The notes beneath the pieces are model-generated. The model saw only the letters and a program-made list of their open reading frames with translations. It did not search any database and was not told where the DNA came from. This document shows positions 10,934-23,900 of a stretch of 64,000 nt of DNA, piece by piece. Source of the DNA: Neodiprion pinetum (taxonomy: Eukaryota; Arthropoda; Insecta; Hymenoptera; Diprionidae); contig NC_060232.1 in NCBI RefSeq assembly GCF_021155775.2, forward strand, positions 29,395,922-29,459,921, given 5' to 3'. Made by a program: the position numbers and the translations under genes. The stretch's first letter is position 1. Each line of letters opens with the position of its first letter.

Positions 10934-13554
10934 ATGGCAGACGTAGCTAACGAAGTCGTGGGACAGGCTGTTGAGAATTTAACAGAAAATGCAAATACAA
11001 CTGAGACGCGGATACCAGCCACTCCCGAGGGAATGGCAATCGCCTATGGAAGCCTCGTCGTTATGGCAATTTTACCTATTTTCTTCGGAAGTTACAGATC
11101 TGTGAAGCACCATAAGGAGCAGCAGGTATACATGCAATTCTTTAACAGCTTTTTACTCATAACTGTCAACGTATACAGTTTCGTGTTTGCGAAATAAGAT
11201 TTTTTCCTCTTCTTTGCATGACGTTATGAAAATCATCTCGAGTACATGGATTCTTGGGAGTCATTTAGCCTGGTATCGGTTTGTAACTCAAACCTGTTCG
11301 ATCGGTGATTGAATAACATATTTTTGGTATCGTAGAGCATATTGTGTGAAATTTAAATTCGCTGTTCATTGGAAAACACACGCTGAATATTATTAGAATT
11401 TTGTTAATAATGTTACAACTTTTTGAAGACAATGTCTTATACTCGAAGAGATACTTTTCATCTTTGGCATATTTTCAATATAATTAGTATACAGAATGTG
11501 CAAGTAGTTTAATAGTAAGGTAAATTAATTCTTTGATCACAATATTTTATCACTGTCTTCACCTTCCCTTTTACATTTTCACAGAAACAATTTGCAGAGA
11601 GCGGTGAAAAACCGGAGACTATGACTCAGAAGGATGCAGCAATCTTTCCTTTCATTGCAAGCGGAGCTTTAGTTGGTCTCTATGTATTTTTCCAGGTGAT
11701 TGAAAGATGTTTAAATGACATGTTAATCATTAGAGATAAATGTTTTGGTTGAGAAATTCTTCCCAGATAAATCTACTTTCTTGTCAATTTATTAACTTCA
11801 TACACCGTGATGTTCTATTGATACCTGCAATCTTACTCCGAATTAACTTTAAAAAAAAATTAAAAATAAAGATCATTCAAAGTCAGACCATTTTACAAGC
11901 AAGTTGTCAAATATACTGATAAGTTGAACAATTGTCCTACTGAATAATTTCATGCCAAAGTCGGATTGGAACTATACTCTTATTGAGTTGAAATGAGATC
12001 TGAAAGATCAAAATTGATTATTAAGAATAATCTTTACACAGATGTCTTTTCCCACTAATGTATTTGGTTTTTACTCATATTAATAATTTGTTCACAGATA
12101 TTTTCCAAAGAGTACATCAACCTGCTATTGACTGGTTACTTCTTTTTTCTCGGAGTTTTGGCACTGTGTCATCTTATGAGGTGAACATTACTGTTTTCAA
12201 TTATTCATTCTTAATGATTAATTTACGAGAAATATGCACACCATTAAAAAGTAAAGAAAATTGAACAATTTTTTACTCTTGCTTTCTAGCCCATTAATTT
12301 CGTCTCTAGTACCAGCTGCGATTCCGAAGACTCAGTATCACATTCACTTCACTGAAGGCGAGGATGATGAGGTTGAAGATATAATAGACTACAAATTCAA
12401 TCTCCACGATATTGTTTGTCTAATATGCTGTTCATTGGTGGGTGCGTGGTACTTGTTAAAAAAGGTATGATAATCACGCATGATGTATACACATGTGTAC
12501 AATTTATTGTATTACTAACATTGATGGCTAATTGAGTTTGACAACTAGTTTTTGCGTTCAAAAAATGTGCAATCGATTTATATGTTTATAGACTATAACT
12601 ACATATGAATCTGCGTTTGATATTCTTAAAATAACTTGTTCTCTGTACATTTGTGCAATTTCACGTAAAAAATTCCTTTTTAAAGTATATTAATTTTTTC
12701 TCATGACATTTCATCTATTCATAATCCCTACTACGACAAAGCTTACTGCAATTTTAATATTTGTTTTTTGTCTTATTTTCAGCACTGGATTGCAAATAAC
12801 CTTTTTGGCATCGCATTTGCTATAAACGGAGTAGAGCTTTTACATCTAAATAATGTTGTAACTGGTTGTATTTTGCTCTGCGGCCTGTTTGTTTATGATA
12901 TTTTTTGGGTATTTGGTACAAATGTGATGGTTACAGTTGCCAAGTCTTTTGAGGCACCAATTAAACTTGTTTTTCCGCAAGACTTACTAGAACGAGGTCT
13001 TGGTGGAAGTAATTATGCCATGTTAGGTCTAGGCGACATTGTTGTACCAGGCATATTTATTGCCCTATTACTTCGGTTTGACCATAGTTTAAGTAGAAAA
13101 TCAAATACATATTTCTACGCAACCTTCTTTGCTTACTTTATGGGGTTATTGGCCACAATGTTGGTCATGCATTTGTTTAAACACGCGCAACCTGCACTAT
13201 TGTACTTAGTACCCGCATGTCTGGGAACGCCGTTGCTGCTCGCACTGGTTAAAGGAGACCTTAAGGCGCTATTTTCGTAAGTATTCGGAACTTACTACAC
13301 TTTATAATTGCATAAAGTACCTTACAAGTCGCATGATGCGTTAACCATGAATAATCAGGGCCCATGTGTAATAGCTGGTAACGAAATGGTCGAAAAATTG
13401 AAAAAAAAAAATGGTCCAATCGCAAATAAGCTTATGTCAAAAAGGAATCGCAGCAAAATTTATCCATCATATATGTTGCAGGTATGAAGATCATCCATCA
13501 GAAGCTCCAAGTAAGGTGTCAGAAACTCAAACTGAAGTCAAAAAAGATAAATAA
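10934..13554 (+). CDS. HM13: Signal peptide peptidase (minor histocompatibility antigen H13 homologue)
   Basis: Exons: 10934-11125, 11585-11695, 12098-12180, 12290-12464, 12783-13276, 13482-13554; phases agree, 375 residues. This is an intramembrane aspartyl protease of the ER that cuts signal peptides remaining in the membrane after signal peptidase. The catalytic aspartates are seen in LFVYDIFWVF (about Asp226) and LGLGDIVVPG (about Asp272), and the PAL motif in HAQPALLYLVP (about 324-326), spaced as in the human enzyme. Long stretches such as HWIANNLFG and TNVMVTVAKSFEAPIKLVFP are near-identical to the family. The N-terminus carries NLT and NTT glycosylation sequons. The protein ends in KKDK, a KKxx ER-retrieval signal. 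It is divergent from the sugar transporter. Confidence 0.97.
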
Positions 13555-15763
13555 AGTATTGACTTCTCATATAGCGAGAAATTCATAACATGGAGAACAT
13601 CAAATAGTTGTCAGTAATAATATATGTCAAATCATCATTACTGCGCGTATAGCAACTGGAGTCAGAACGTGACAATGATACTAAAATACCCTTTTGACAA
13701 ATACTGATTCAAAGGGCTGACAACTTCTTGCATAGATACGTAGAGTACCCGCAAATTCTGCGTCACATAAAGGATCGGTAATTTTTAAAATTGATATCTA
13801 TTAAATTTGTGGATCGCCTTGCATATTTTTAATATAGTGCATTACACATACAAGTGTTTACTTAATAAAATGTGTTTCGAATTCTTGCAATACTGGTAAC
13901 CTACAGCTGTATTTTATCTGTATATATTAAATTTCGTATTAGCGAGAACAAATTACTAATAACTTAAGCATTGAATACAATAGAGAGTATAGCGAGTTAT
14001 CGCATTTCGAGTTGATTTAGAATAGATAAATTTTACGCGAATCGCATAATAAATTACCTCTGTTGACAATTAGGTAAATAATGTGTTCGAATGTAAGCTA
14101 TACATTCTTATTGCATAAAAATGTGAGTTTGGTGAAAGATATACTAGAAAAACATAATTCTACAATCGTTCATAGAAAATGCTCCATCACAAATGACAAC
14201 AATGCTGAATCGTTTTTTTTTTTTTCATGTCTGAAGTGAAATAGTGATAGTTATAACAGAGTTTAAAGATTGAATATTTTATAATAATGTTTTTTTTACA
14301 TACTATTGCCAAAATTAAGTATAGGCTATTGACACCAAAATAGTTAATTTGTTTTTATAATTAATCTTCATTTTGCGTAAGACTGTACATCTTATCTTCC
14401 AAGTCCTAAATTTTTGGACAAGCAGTAGTGTAATATCAAAAATATGTATGTCTTACAAGGTATAAATTGTCATTTGTTTTGAAATGTTAGAAGATATGAT
14501 TTAATCACAATTGTTACCAATTTTCGAGAATAGTGATGTGGTAGAAAGCTAGAACACCTCACTATCTCTTACTGCGTCAATTAAATTTCTCAAATTTCTC
14601 GAATGCATTATTGACTTGAGACTCTACAGTATGTACGTGAGAATTTACAATTATTTCTCACATTATTCTGTGATATCAGCCACGGTTTGAAAAATGTTAA
14701 TCTCGACATTATGTTTATACAAATCATTCCAATTTTAAATTGAGATATCTATTACAAAAAAAAATTGTTAGAAAAAGAAAATTGATAGTCTTACCTTAAT
14801 TTTTGACTGTCGAAAATATTGGAGACATTTTGTATGAACAGTTGGACTTGTTAAGACACCAGAAAAGACAATCTCATCAGCAGTCCCGATAGGCTTAATA
14901 TGTGCATAAATTCCTCATCAACTACTATTCAGTGGTATCTGATATTTATGAAATATCTTATTATCTGATGATAGAACGGCTCTTTTGTACACCTAATGAT
15001 TAAACATAACTTGAAAACACAGTATAGAAATGGAAAAACAGATAGATGCCGTCCGGAACGGTACCCCCAATATCAGTAAAAAAAACTTGTAACTATCATT
15101 CTTTCGGGTAATATATTACACCATTTCTATTGCTGGCAAAGCAACATGTGTATCGAGCGGGAGACTGGTAGGGCTGTTGGCATGCGTTAATGATGAAGAA
15201 TTTCTGCTTTACTTATTAGGTAAGCTAAATGATAAGTTGAAGAAAATAAAATTTGCGCACAAGTTTTACCAAAATCAATTCTTCCGTGACATGGTCTGCA
15301 GCCTTTTTTCTACCATTTAAAAGTATAATTTTTGATTTAATTTCCTTTGCTTTAAGTAAAAAAAAAACTCACGACACTTTGTAGCACAGCACAGGAAATT
15401 TCGATTCAAATAGCAGAACAAGTGTGAACTAAATTTAAGCTGACAGAAAAAATAATAGAAATAACACTGTACATTATGTTTACTTTTTCATCCAATAAAC
15501 ATATGGAATATATTGACGTATCTTGTATCAATGCCTGATTTTGCACGTAATTAATTTATGCAAATGACTGAATTCAGAAATTGATTTTTCTATAGAATCA
15601 AAGATGTGTGATCATGTTAGGAATTCACATAATTAGGTGATTATAATACCCACGTAGATAAATCTTGCAGAAAAAACTATTTCTTATTAGGTTTAGAATA
15701 TTTTTATTCTTAATTAGCTTAAAGATTCATTGATTAAGTATACAAAAATGATACAGCAGTTTG
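13555..15763. other. Convergent intergenic region, HM13 / PSMB2 3' UTRs
   Basis: This AT-rich interval lies between two convergent genes. No exon with splice support or recognisable protein is seen on either strand. It should hold both 3' UTRs. Confidence 0.7.
15703..15708 (-). terminator. Polyadenylation signal AATAAA for PSMB2
   Basis: The + strand TTTATT gives AATAAA on the minus strand, about 60 bp past the PSMB2 stop codon. Confidence 0.55.
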
Positions 15764-16842
15764 TCAGGCTCTAGCTGCATCTTCAATGGCCAAATTTTTG
15801 GCTGTAATTGGCTCCAAATCCGTAATTCCTGCGCACGATATTTTTTGTACCTTGAAGTTAGGTAAATTAACAATCAAACGTTTTTGAATTTCCCGAACGC
15901 ATTTTTTCAATAATTCATAAGCTTCTAGCTCGGAGAGATCTGTAAAAAAAAAAGTAAAATTATTAAAAAGCTTTGGTTGCACAACCTGTAAAAATTTCTT
16001 TAAAAGATTAAACAAGTACAAGATTGTAATGGGATTCTGGAAGAAATAGTCTAGAAATAATTCTTACCAAGATTATGATATCTGTCCATAATTGCCAAGG
16101 AGAAGAAGCCACCATAACCATGAGCTGCGTAAGGCACTTTAACACAAGATGCTAAATAATCAATGAAATACAATTCTGGTCCGGTCTCATCATCATATCC
16201 TGCCATTAGTATATTGACAAAATATGGAGTCCTGGTACGCAGGTAGTCAGCTAAATTTCTTCTAGTGAAACTTGCAGCAGCTTTCGGCGATAATTCATAT
16301 CCATTTCTCATCTTGTACAGCTGAATATTTTTTCCGATGTATTCTGAAAATTGGGTGGTATCCCCGGATTCTCCAGACACAGCCATCACAAGTTTGTCAG
16401 AGATTTTGTGAATCTTTTGCTCATCTGAAAAACAAAATTATGGTGTCATCTCAAAAATGAAATATAGCGCTCTATGATTAATATCTATATTAGGCCAGCT
16501 ATTAAACAATAAGTTTTGTTTCGGTTTAGACACCTTATACTTCTCCAACTGTCTAAAGCGCTATGACTTTTAATAATCTTAATTGAAAAAATAATTCGCT
16601 TCGCGTAAACACTTTGTCGGTGAAAAAGATTAAGCGTGAATTGATGGCGATATAAATAATACTATCATAAAAATTAAATCAAATGTAAAATAATTTTCAA
16701 AAAGATGAATTCCCAAAAAGTTAGGTTAAGTCAAATTTTTTTATTGCTTACCATTTTTCATGACCATAATGGAATTAGCATTTGTCATGTCTGCGGCGAC
16801 GAGTACAAAATCTTTAAACTGTATTCCGATTAGACACTCCAT
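15764..16842 (-). CDS. PSMB2: Proteasome subunit beta type-2 (20S core, beta-4)
   Basis: Exons (minus): 16842-16752, 16424-16068, 15939-15764, with matching phase-1 junctions; 207 residues, close to the usual ~200. The protein begins directly with MECLIGIQFKDFVLVAAD. There is no cleaved propeptide and no catalytic Thr1, as expected for this structural, non-catalytic beta subunit. Further family blocks are KISDKLVMAVSGESGDTTQF, FTRRNLADYLRTRTPYFVN, ELYFIDYLASCVKVPYAAHG and YGGFFSLAIMDRY. The start codon faces that of EB1 with about 1.1 kb between them. Confidence 0.97.
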
Positions 16843-17947
16843 ATTGTTAGGAATGTCTGATTAACGAGCTGTAACAACGAACTGTGAAAACGTTTGTTGA
16901 AAAACGCCTGTCACTATCAACTTATGTCGGTGATTCGAGAAGTCAGCAAGTTTCCAGTTTAGCCAATCGTGTTCAGTGTTATTTACAAGGTTACTAGACT
17001 CGAGTAAAAACCCCTGCAAAATGGCTGCGTTGGCTTATCAACTTTCCGCCATTTGACAGTTGACAAAAAAATTCCGGTATCGCATACCGCGCGCGTTTTC
17101 CTGGGTTTCGAGTAAAAATAAACAATATATGAGAATATCAGTTAATCAGGGGTGAAATTTACGTCTTTTAATATAAATTCAAGAACCCCTAACATTAGTT
17201 TGTTCACAATATTAGTGATATACTTGACGATTGCCGCAAAAGAAACCGTTAGAAATTTCCGTTTCATACCTTACGCGTATTTGAACATCCGAGTGCACAT
17301 TTGTCATCTACGTGTGAACCACTCCCGCTGTGGGTTTACGAAGAATTTTCTCAGGTACTGTTTGCCCGGCTTATTCCACTAATTCTACATTATTAATCGG
17401 CCATGTGTACAGCCAGTACTGCTTGTTATATATCTGCCTACTTGGGAAGATTTCTCCGGAAGATCAGATCCGTCAATAAAATGTCCTAATCAGGTTCACC
17501 GACAACCGCATGCCGAATGTGGAAATAACTAAAATAGAATACCGTGCATTCCTATCCCCTCAATATACATTCGAGAGTGCTCGCATAAATTGCGCTATCA
17601 ATCAATAAATAAATCCTGATGTTATTTATCCCCAATGCTGTATACTTCTTCGCGCGTATCCAACCGTCGACAATTTCAGCTGGAGGTCTTTGACTTTCGT
17701 CAATAGTGGATACTTTTTGTGTCGCCTACGTTATAGTTCAACCTTGCATTTCGTTGTATAGCTCGCTAACTGACTGTTGAAAAAATATTATTACAACAAA
17801 TAAACACTTTTACTTGTGTCATAATATCCACCACATTCTTGACTTACAGATTTTACAGAATGGTAGCACAGTCCCTTGCCAAAACTTAATCAAATTTCAC
17901 TAACTTTGTGTATATTTCTGTTTACGTGCAGATCAATAGTTGCTAGT
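16843..17947. promoter_or_regulatory. Divergent PSMB2 / EB1 promoter and EB1 5' leader
   Basis: A CpG-containing block around 16860-17110 includes an AAAATGGCTGCG motif (YY1-like) and a short 11-codon open frame starting at its ATG. The EB1 coding exon begins after an acceptor (TTTACGTGCAG) ending at 17931, so EB1 has at least one upstream non-coding exon somewhere in 16.9-17.9 kb. I could not fix its donor. Confidence 0.45.
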
Positions 17948-20900
17948 ATGGCAGTGAACGTTTATGCCACAAACGTTACGAGCGATAACCTCAGTCGTCA
18001 TGACATGCTGGCGTGGGTTAACGACTGCCTTTCGTCGTCGTTCAGCAAGATAGAAGAATTGTGCACGGGAGCAGCGTACTGCCAATTTATGGACATGTTA
18101 TTTCCTGGCAGTGTACCCTTGAAACGTGTCAAGTTTAGGACTGTGTTGGAGCATGAATATATACAGAACTTCAAAATACTTCAGGGTGGATTCAAGAAAA
18201 TGAACGTCGATAAGGTAAGGCGATATTTTCAGTCTTTACTAATTGATGATAGTCTGTTATCCGAAAATATTGAGCAGCTTTATCATCGTCGTCATCGTAA
18301 TTTCTGTCACAATTATAAAAAGATGGGTAAAAATGGCTCAGGTTATACCCGTGGACAAGCTGATAAAGGGCCGTTTTCAAGACAACTTTGAATTCCTTCA
18401 ATGGTTCAAGAAATTCTTTGATGCTAACTATGACGGTCGAGAATATGACGGCTACGAAGCTCGTGGGTGTATTCCACTTGGTTCAGGCGTCGATGGTACT
18501 CATAATTTGTCCAATCCTCAATTGGTACCACTACCGTCTCATCCAAAACAGCCACAGATGCAACAAAAGCATATTCAACAGCGTAACACTTTTCCAAAAC
18601 AACAGTCGGGTACTTGAATATATTTTTAAAACTATTGCTACGAGTTGTTTGTATACTTGACGTGTTGTTATGGCATGGATTCATTTTCATTTGCCAAATT
18701 TTATTTTACATCTTCATTTATACCATTTTATTGATTGATCCATCACCACTTCATGTATTATATAGCATTATTAATGTTGAACAAACGTATTTGCTTTTAT
18801 TTGTGGCTGGTATGACACTCTAGCTTATTCATTTTTCTTTCTTAGAAATATTATGTACAAGTCGCATGGCATGCAATCAGTAATGTCATGTGATATTTTT
18901 TACCATGTATTCACTTCATGCAACTGTAATTTTGCATTTAGTTTATTTTCTTTATCACTTATACTTGGGTGATGTTATATTTTATTTCAATTACATGGTA
19001 ACAAAGCTCACCTAGGCCTGTTAGGTATTTTTACCCAACTGAAAATATATCTAAGTAGGGGGTTGCATAGAAAATCTACAGAAATACAGCCAATCATAGT
19101 TCAGATACCTTTTACTGTGACAAATATACGGTTTATGATTGAATTGCGCAAATATTTATTTCAGTACATATAATTATTAATTGATGTGCAGCCTAATTTT
19201 AATTTTCATTCAAATGCGTAATTCGTTTCCAAACAGAATAGATTAACTCCCCTAGCATGAGCATTGATTGGCATATATGTTGGAGGAAAACAACCCCTTC
19301 TGCCAACAAACTATATTGATTTTTCTTTGATAAGGCATAACACAATGCTTCTATCCATTTGTTGATTGAATGTGTTTATTGTTCGGAAATTCATTGATTT
19401 GAAAATTTATTTCAATTTGATGGTCTACGTTTACTTATCCGAAAGCTCTATACTATTCAGAAATAGTTTACCAAATATGTCGTTTTAAATGATTCGCAAC
19501 AAATCGGTGTTGTACACTATGATAGCTCACACTATACTCATTCATTCGTGTAATTTCTTTTTAGTCACATTTGGTTTTAATTTTATTTCATTTCTCCGGA
19601 TACTGCGTCTGTCGTTACAGATCGTCCCGATCGATAGGCTTGTCAAAGGCAGATTCCAGGACAACTTTGAGTTTCTGCAGTGGTTCAAGAAATTCTTTGA
19701 CGCGAACTACTCGGGCTCTGAACCTTATGATGCCCTAGCTATGAGAGGAAATGAACAGATGGGTGGAGGTGGACATAGTGCACCTCGAGGGTCTGGTTTG
19801 ATAAAACGCAATACACCCCGTGAAGCTCCATCTAAGCCTGTTGGCAGAGCCGGTACTTTTATTTGATTTTAATTTTCATATGTCACGTTGCAATGAACGA
19901 TATTTACGATCTCACTCTTAGTTTTGCCGAAGGTTTTTTTTTTTCCCTTACAATAACAAAGTACTACCACCATCTACTGAAACACTTGAAGTTTTTTTGA
20001 AAATGTTTATATAACTAATGACGTTTGACGTATTCGAAACTATCTATAACAAAGTTCACAGGTACCATTATTTTTTTATACTGTATATAGTCTGTATACG
20101 ACAAGATTGATGATGGCGAAAGCTATTTATAACCTGGACTTTCGATCACGAAATAATTACATGATATTATAATCCTGACTTATTAATTCAGGGTTCTTAC
20201 GTACAATACCTGTACGCATACCGATACCTGTGTGTTTCTCAAGAAAATCTGCGACTGTTACGTTCTTTCACTTTTGATACAAAGTTTGTCGTTTGTGAAT
20301 TACTGCCGTTTGAAACTGGCCAATCTGGTAGTACCTGTTGGCTCAGGGCAGCTGCCGAGAGTGCGGAGGTTAAATGTCGAGCCGGCAGCCCTTTTCTTGT
20401 TCTGTTCTGAGCCATTAAGTGTTACTGGATAGGTCAATTTCAAACGACTGCAATTTGCAAACTACGAATTTCGTGTGAGAAGTAAAAAATGTTTCTGTCA
20501 CAGTTTTTCAAGGGGAACACATTGGTACCCTATAGAGAGATAGTCCTGTGTCACTCTGCGTATTTGTATGCAATTTGGAATATGTGGTAAATGTATCAGC
20601 AAATCAACCAGTTGTGAAAAAAATTATAAAACCATTGCTTTTGCGGTTACATTTTTATCTGTATAGAAAGTTGTATCAACTACGCACTATCAGACATTTG
20701 AGAGTACCTGAAAATTTATGACTACAGCTCACGGAGAATTAAAATCTTATCGTGTTAAGAAAGTTGGACTGTTTGGCCGTTTGTAAGACACAAACTTTGA
20801 AATGTAGGACGAAATTTAAGAAAGGCACATCTACGAGTAGATGTGAATTTCGTTAGATTTGACCATGTTGTTTTCAAGAAAATTGTTTGCTAAGTTAAGC

Positions 20901-23900
20901 TGTAATACATGGATTATTATGGAAGATCCTGTAAATCCTATGGAAAATCATGTTCACAACATGGAAATCAATAGTTGATGAAACAGTTTAACACGAAAAA
21001 ATACCCCACATAGGACAATACACTAGAAAAACCATCTATAAAATCTGGAATAGTTTGTATCAGAGAAAGTGTTATTTCTGGGTTCTGCGGGGCTTAGTGT
21101 GGCAGGCGGGAAAAAGTTCGAACACCTCAGAATTGCTTTCTTCGATCCCCTCACCCGGAAAACAGTCCAACGGCCTTAATTAATTGACGGGAAAGAAACC
21201 TGTGTGGCTCGCTGACATTCAAGATTATCTTCCATTGTTACCATAAATCAAACTAACATAACATGACATTCGTCCTAGGTGAGGGGCCTCCATCTCCCCT
21301 TCAAGCGCCTACTTCGAAGCCAGTAGGCAAAGCTAGTAATTATCATTTTCTTATTTATTACCATTTCATTTTTGTTGGAGATATATTTTATAGAAATCAT
21401 GTCAACTCATATAGGCTGCTTATGCTATAAATGGATATGCAATGTTACAAAAGCAAATTCGTGTTTTAGCATCTCTTTTCATCAAGTAGTTGGAAAATAC
21501 TTGTTAAATTTAAATAAAGACTGTCATTGTCATTTCATGTCCATTGGTATAATCATATTAATTTGTGATGTTACACACAAATTTCTGCATAGTTGCTTGC
21601 ACGTATTTTGCTTGCTATCAATGTCTAATTTTTCGTTTACCAATTAGGACAGGTTTCAAAGCAATATCCAGGAATTGTGATTGTTATTTATAGGAATTTC
21701 AACTAACAATGAAAACATGCACATCTCACTGATTGTGAGAGAGATCTACCTAGTTTTTTCATCTTTCTAATATTTCAAAAGTGATGGATCTCTACTCAGT
21801 GTGCACGTTTTCTGTAAAGCCCGGTCTGTAATGGATTGTGTGCGTTCATTGGTGCAATCATGTGTTGTGTCTGCGACAGCAATCTGCACACAGACGTATG
21901 ACCCATTGTATACTAAGCCTAACAATAAGTTGAATTTCCCCCAAAACTTAGAAAACACATAAAGCGCTTACTGACTCGAGCGTCTTTATGAAAACAAGTT
22001 CGACTAAAATCATTATGCATTCGTAAATGTATTTTGCGACAAAGTTCGCAAATATACTGCTTTATTATATCAGATCCTGGCCACTCCCGTATAGCACCTG
22101 TATTGAAACTTATTCGTAACAATTATGTAGATGAGTCAGTGTGACTTTAAATTTCTGAAAGCATGTCTCTATATGTCCATGCATACGTGGTCAATTTTCA
22201 ATAATAAGTTCTCATGCAATTCAATCTGATGGAAGTCAAATTTCCTACTTTTTGGTATCGAAAATAGTGAAATTGGTTGAATTTGAATTGAAGGGACACT
22301 TGTCAATTTTCCGGGTCTAAAAACACAAGGTTAAAAGAACTTATATTAACTCGCTGAAATTTATTTTTCAAAAATTACTTTCTTAGTTCAAAACACGATC
22401 AAGATAAAAATGAACAACTCATCTCTGTATATCCTGAAACTTATTTCAAATACTTTGTTGACTATGTTAATTAAGCTGTATTTTAGATGCCCATTACATT
22501 TCCTATATCCCAAATTTGTCTACTAATTCTGGTTTTGAATCTGGATTACTTGGCCCCTGTGAAATCGTGTACTTCAGTTTTCAACTAATTCCTTCTTCCT
22601 GTTCGTATATAATTAATATAATACCCGTTTTATTACACGCAAATACAGATGAGTGTACTTTAATTGGTCATTCTTGATTCAGTGCCTAAAGTCCAACGTC
22701 CAGCACCAAAACTAGCTGCTGTTGGTAATCGTGGTGATTCTGGAAAGATTGAAGAGCTTAGTGCACAGGTAAATTATATTTCATCTTGATAGTCCTTACA
22801 TTCACATTTATGCCTAAAAACTCGTTGATATTAATAGAAATTGTTATTGATTGTTGCTTGATTTAAATTGCAGTTGATGGAGCTGAAACTGACCGTTGAT
22901 GGTTTAGAGAAGGAAAGGGATTTCTACTTTGGTAAACTTCGAGATATTGAAGTTATGTGTCAAGATTGTGACAATGGTGAACCACCGCAAATCGTTCAGA
23001 AGATCTTAGATGTTCTTTATGCAACTGAGGTATGTAATACACGTTACCTTATTATTAAAAATTTGTCTAATGATTACCGCAAAGACAAATTCCATTTTTT
23101 ACTATAGAGCAGCCAAGTGCTTTTAATTAGGGTAACAAAAAACAGCATTATTACTTGAGTTTCTGCGAAGGTAGGAACAGAAATATGAAGACCGCATGAG
23201 AAATTTCTGAAATTAATATTGTTAGTGGGGAAAATTTGACACAATTAATTGCTTACTGTTACTGTCCAAAGTCCATTTTATGTATCCTTTGTCTAACTAT
23301 GCTTAAAATTTTATATTAAAATTTATTCTCCAATAATTGGTTGAGAGAAAATATTCCAATGTACTACAGTTAACAAAAAAAAAAAAAATGTAACTGTCTT
23401 TGCTCTATTCCTTTGCTCTTTGATTTCTTGCAATTGTGCTTAGATGATTTCATGATTATATCAATCTATTTCTGGAAATGTCTTTTTTTTACAATCAATA
23501 GAAACATTTGATTGTAAAATGGGGTTGGTTGAATGTATCATGCAATTTAAATTTCTATGTATACCAGTGCTGAAGATTTCCTTGCAAATTGAAATACCTC
23601 AGTCGTCTGTTTGTAATAGAATAGTATAGTATAGCGCAATGTCTATGATAAATAAACCCGCCCCCCCCAAGTAAATAAAAATTCGGTAAATCAATTTGGT
23701 TAGACAAAAAATTCATTCCTTTGACTTGAGATTTCGAAATATCTACAGTAATTTGAAAGTCACTTGCGGACTGATTGTCATTGTGTCATAATATATTGAG
23801 AATTAATGCCTGTTATCACTTATTTCCATAGGAGTTAATTTTTGTCGGAATCCAAATCTTCACTTCTGTTAGGTAGATCGATCCCGCTTTCAGTTTTCTT

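Noticed and set aside
10768..10950. 60-codon frame overlapping the HM13 start
   Set aside because: Out of frame with HM13 and unlike any protein; at most an upstream reading frame.
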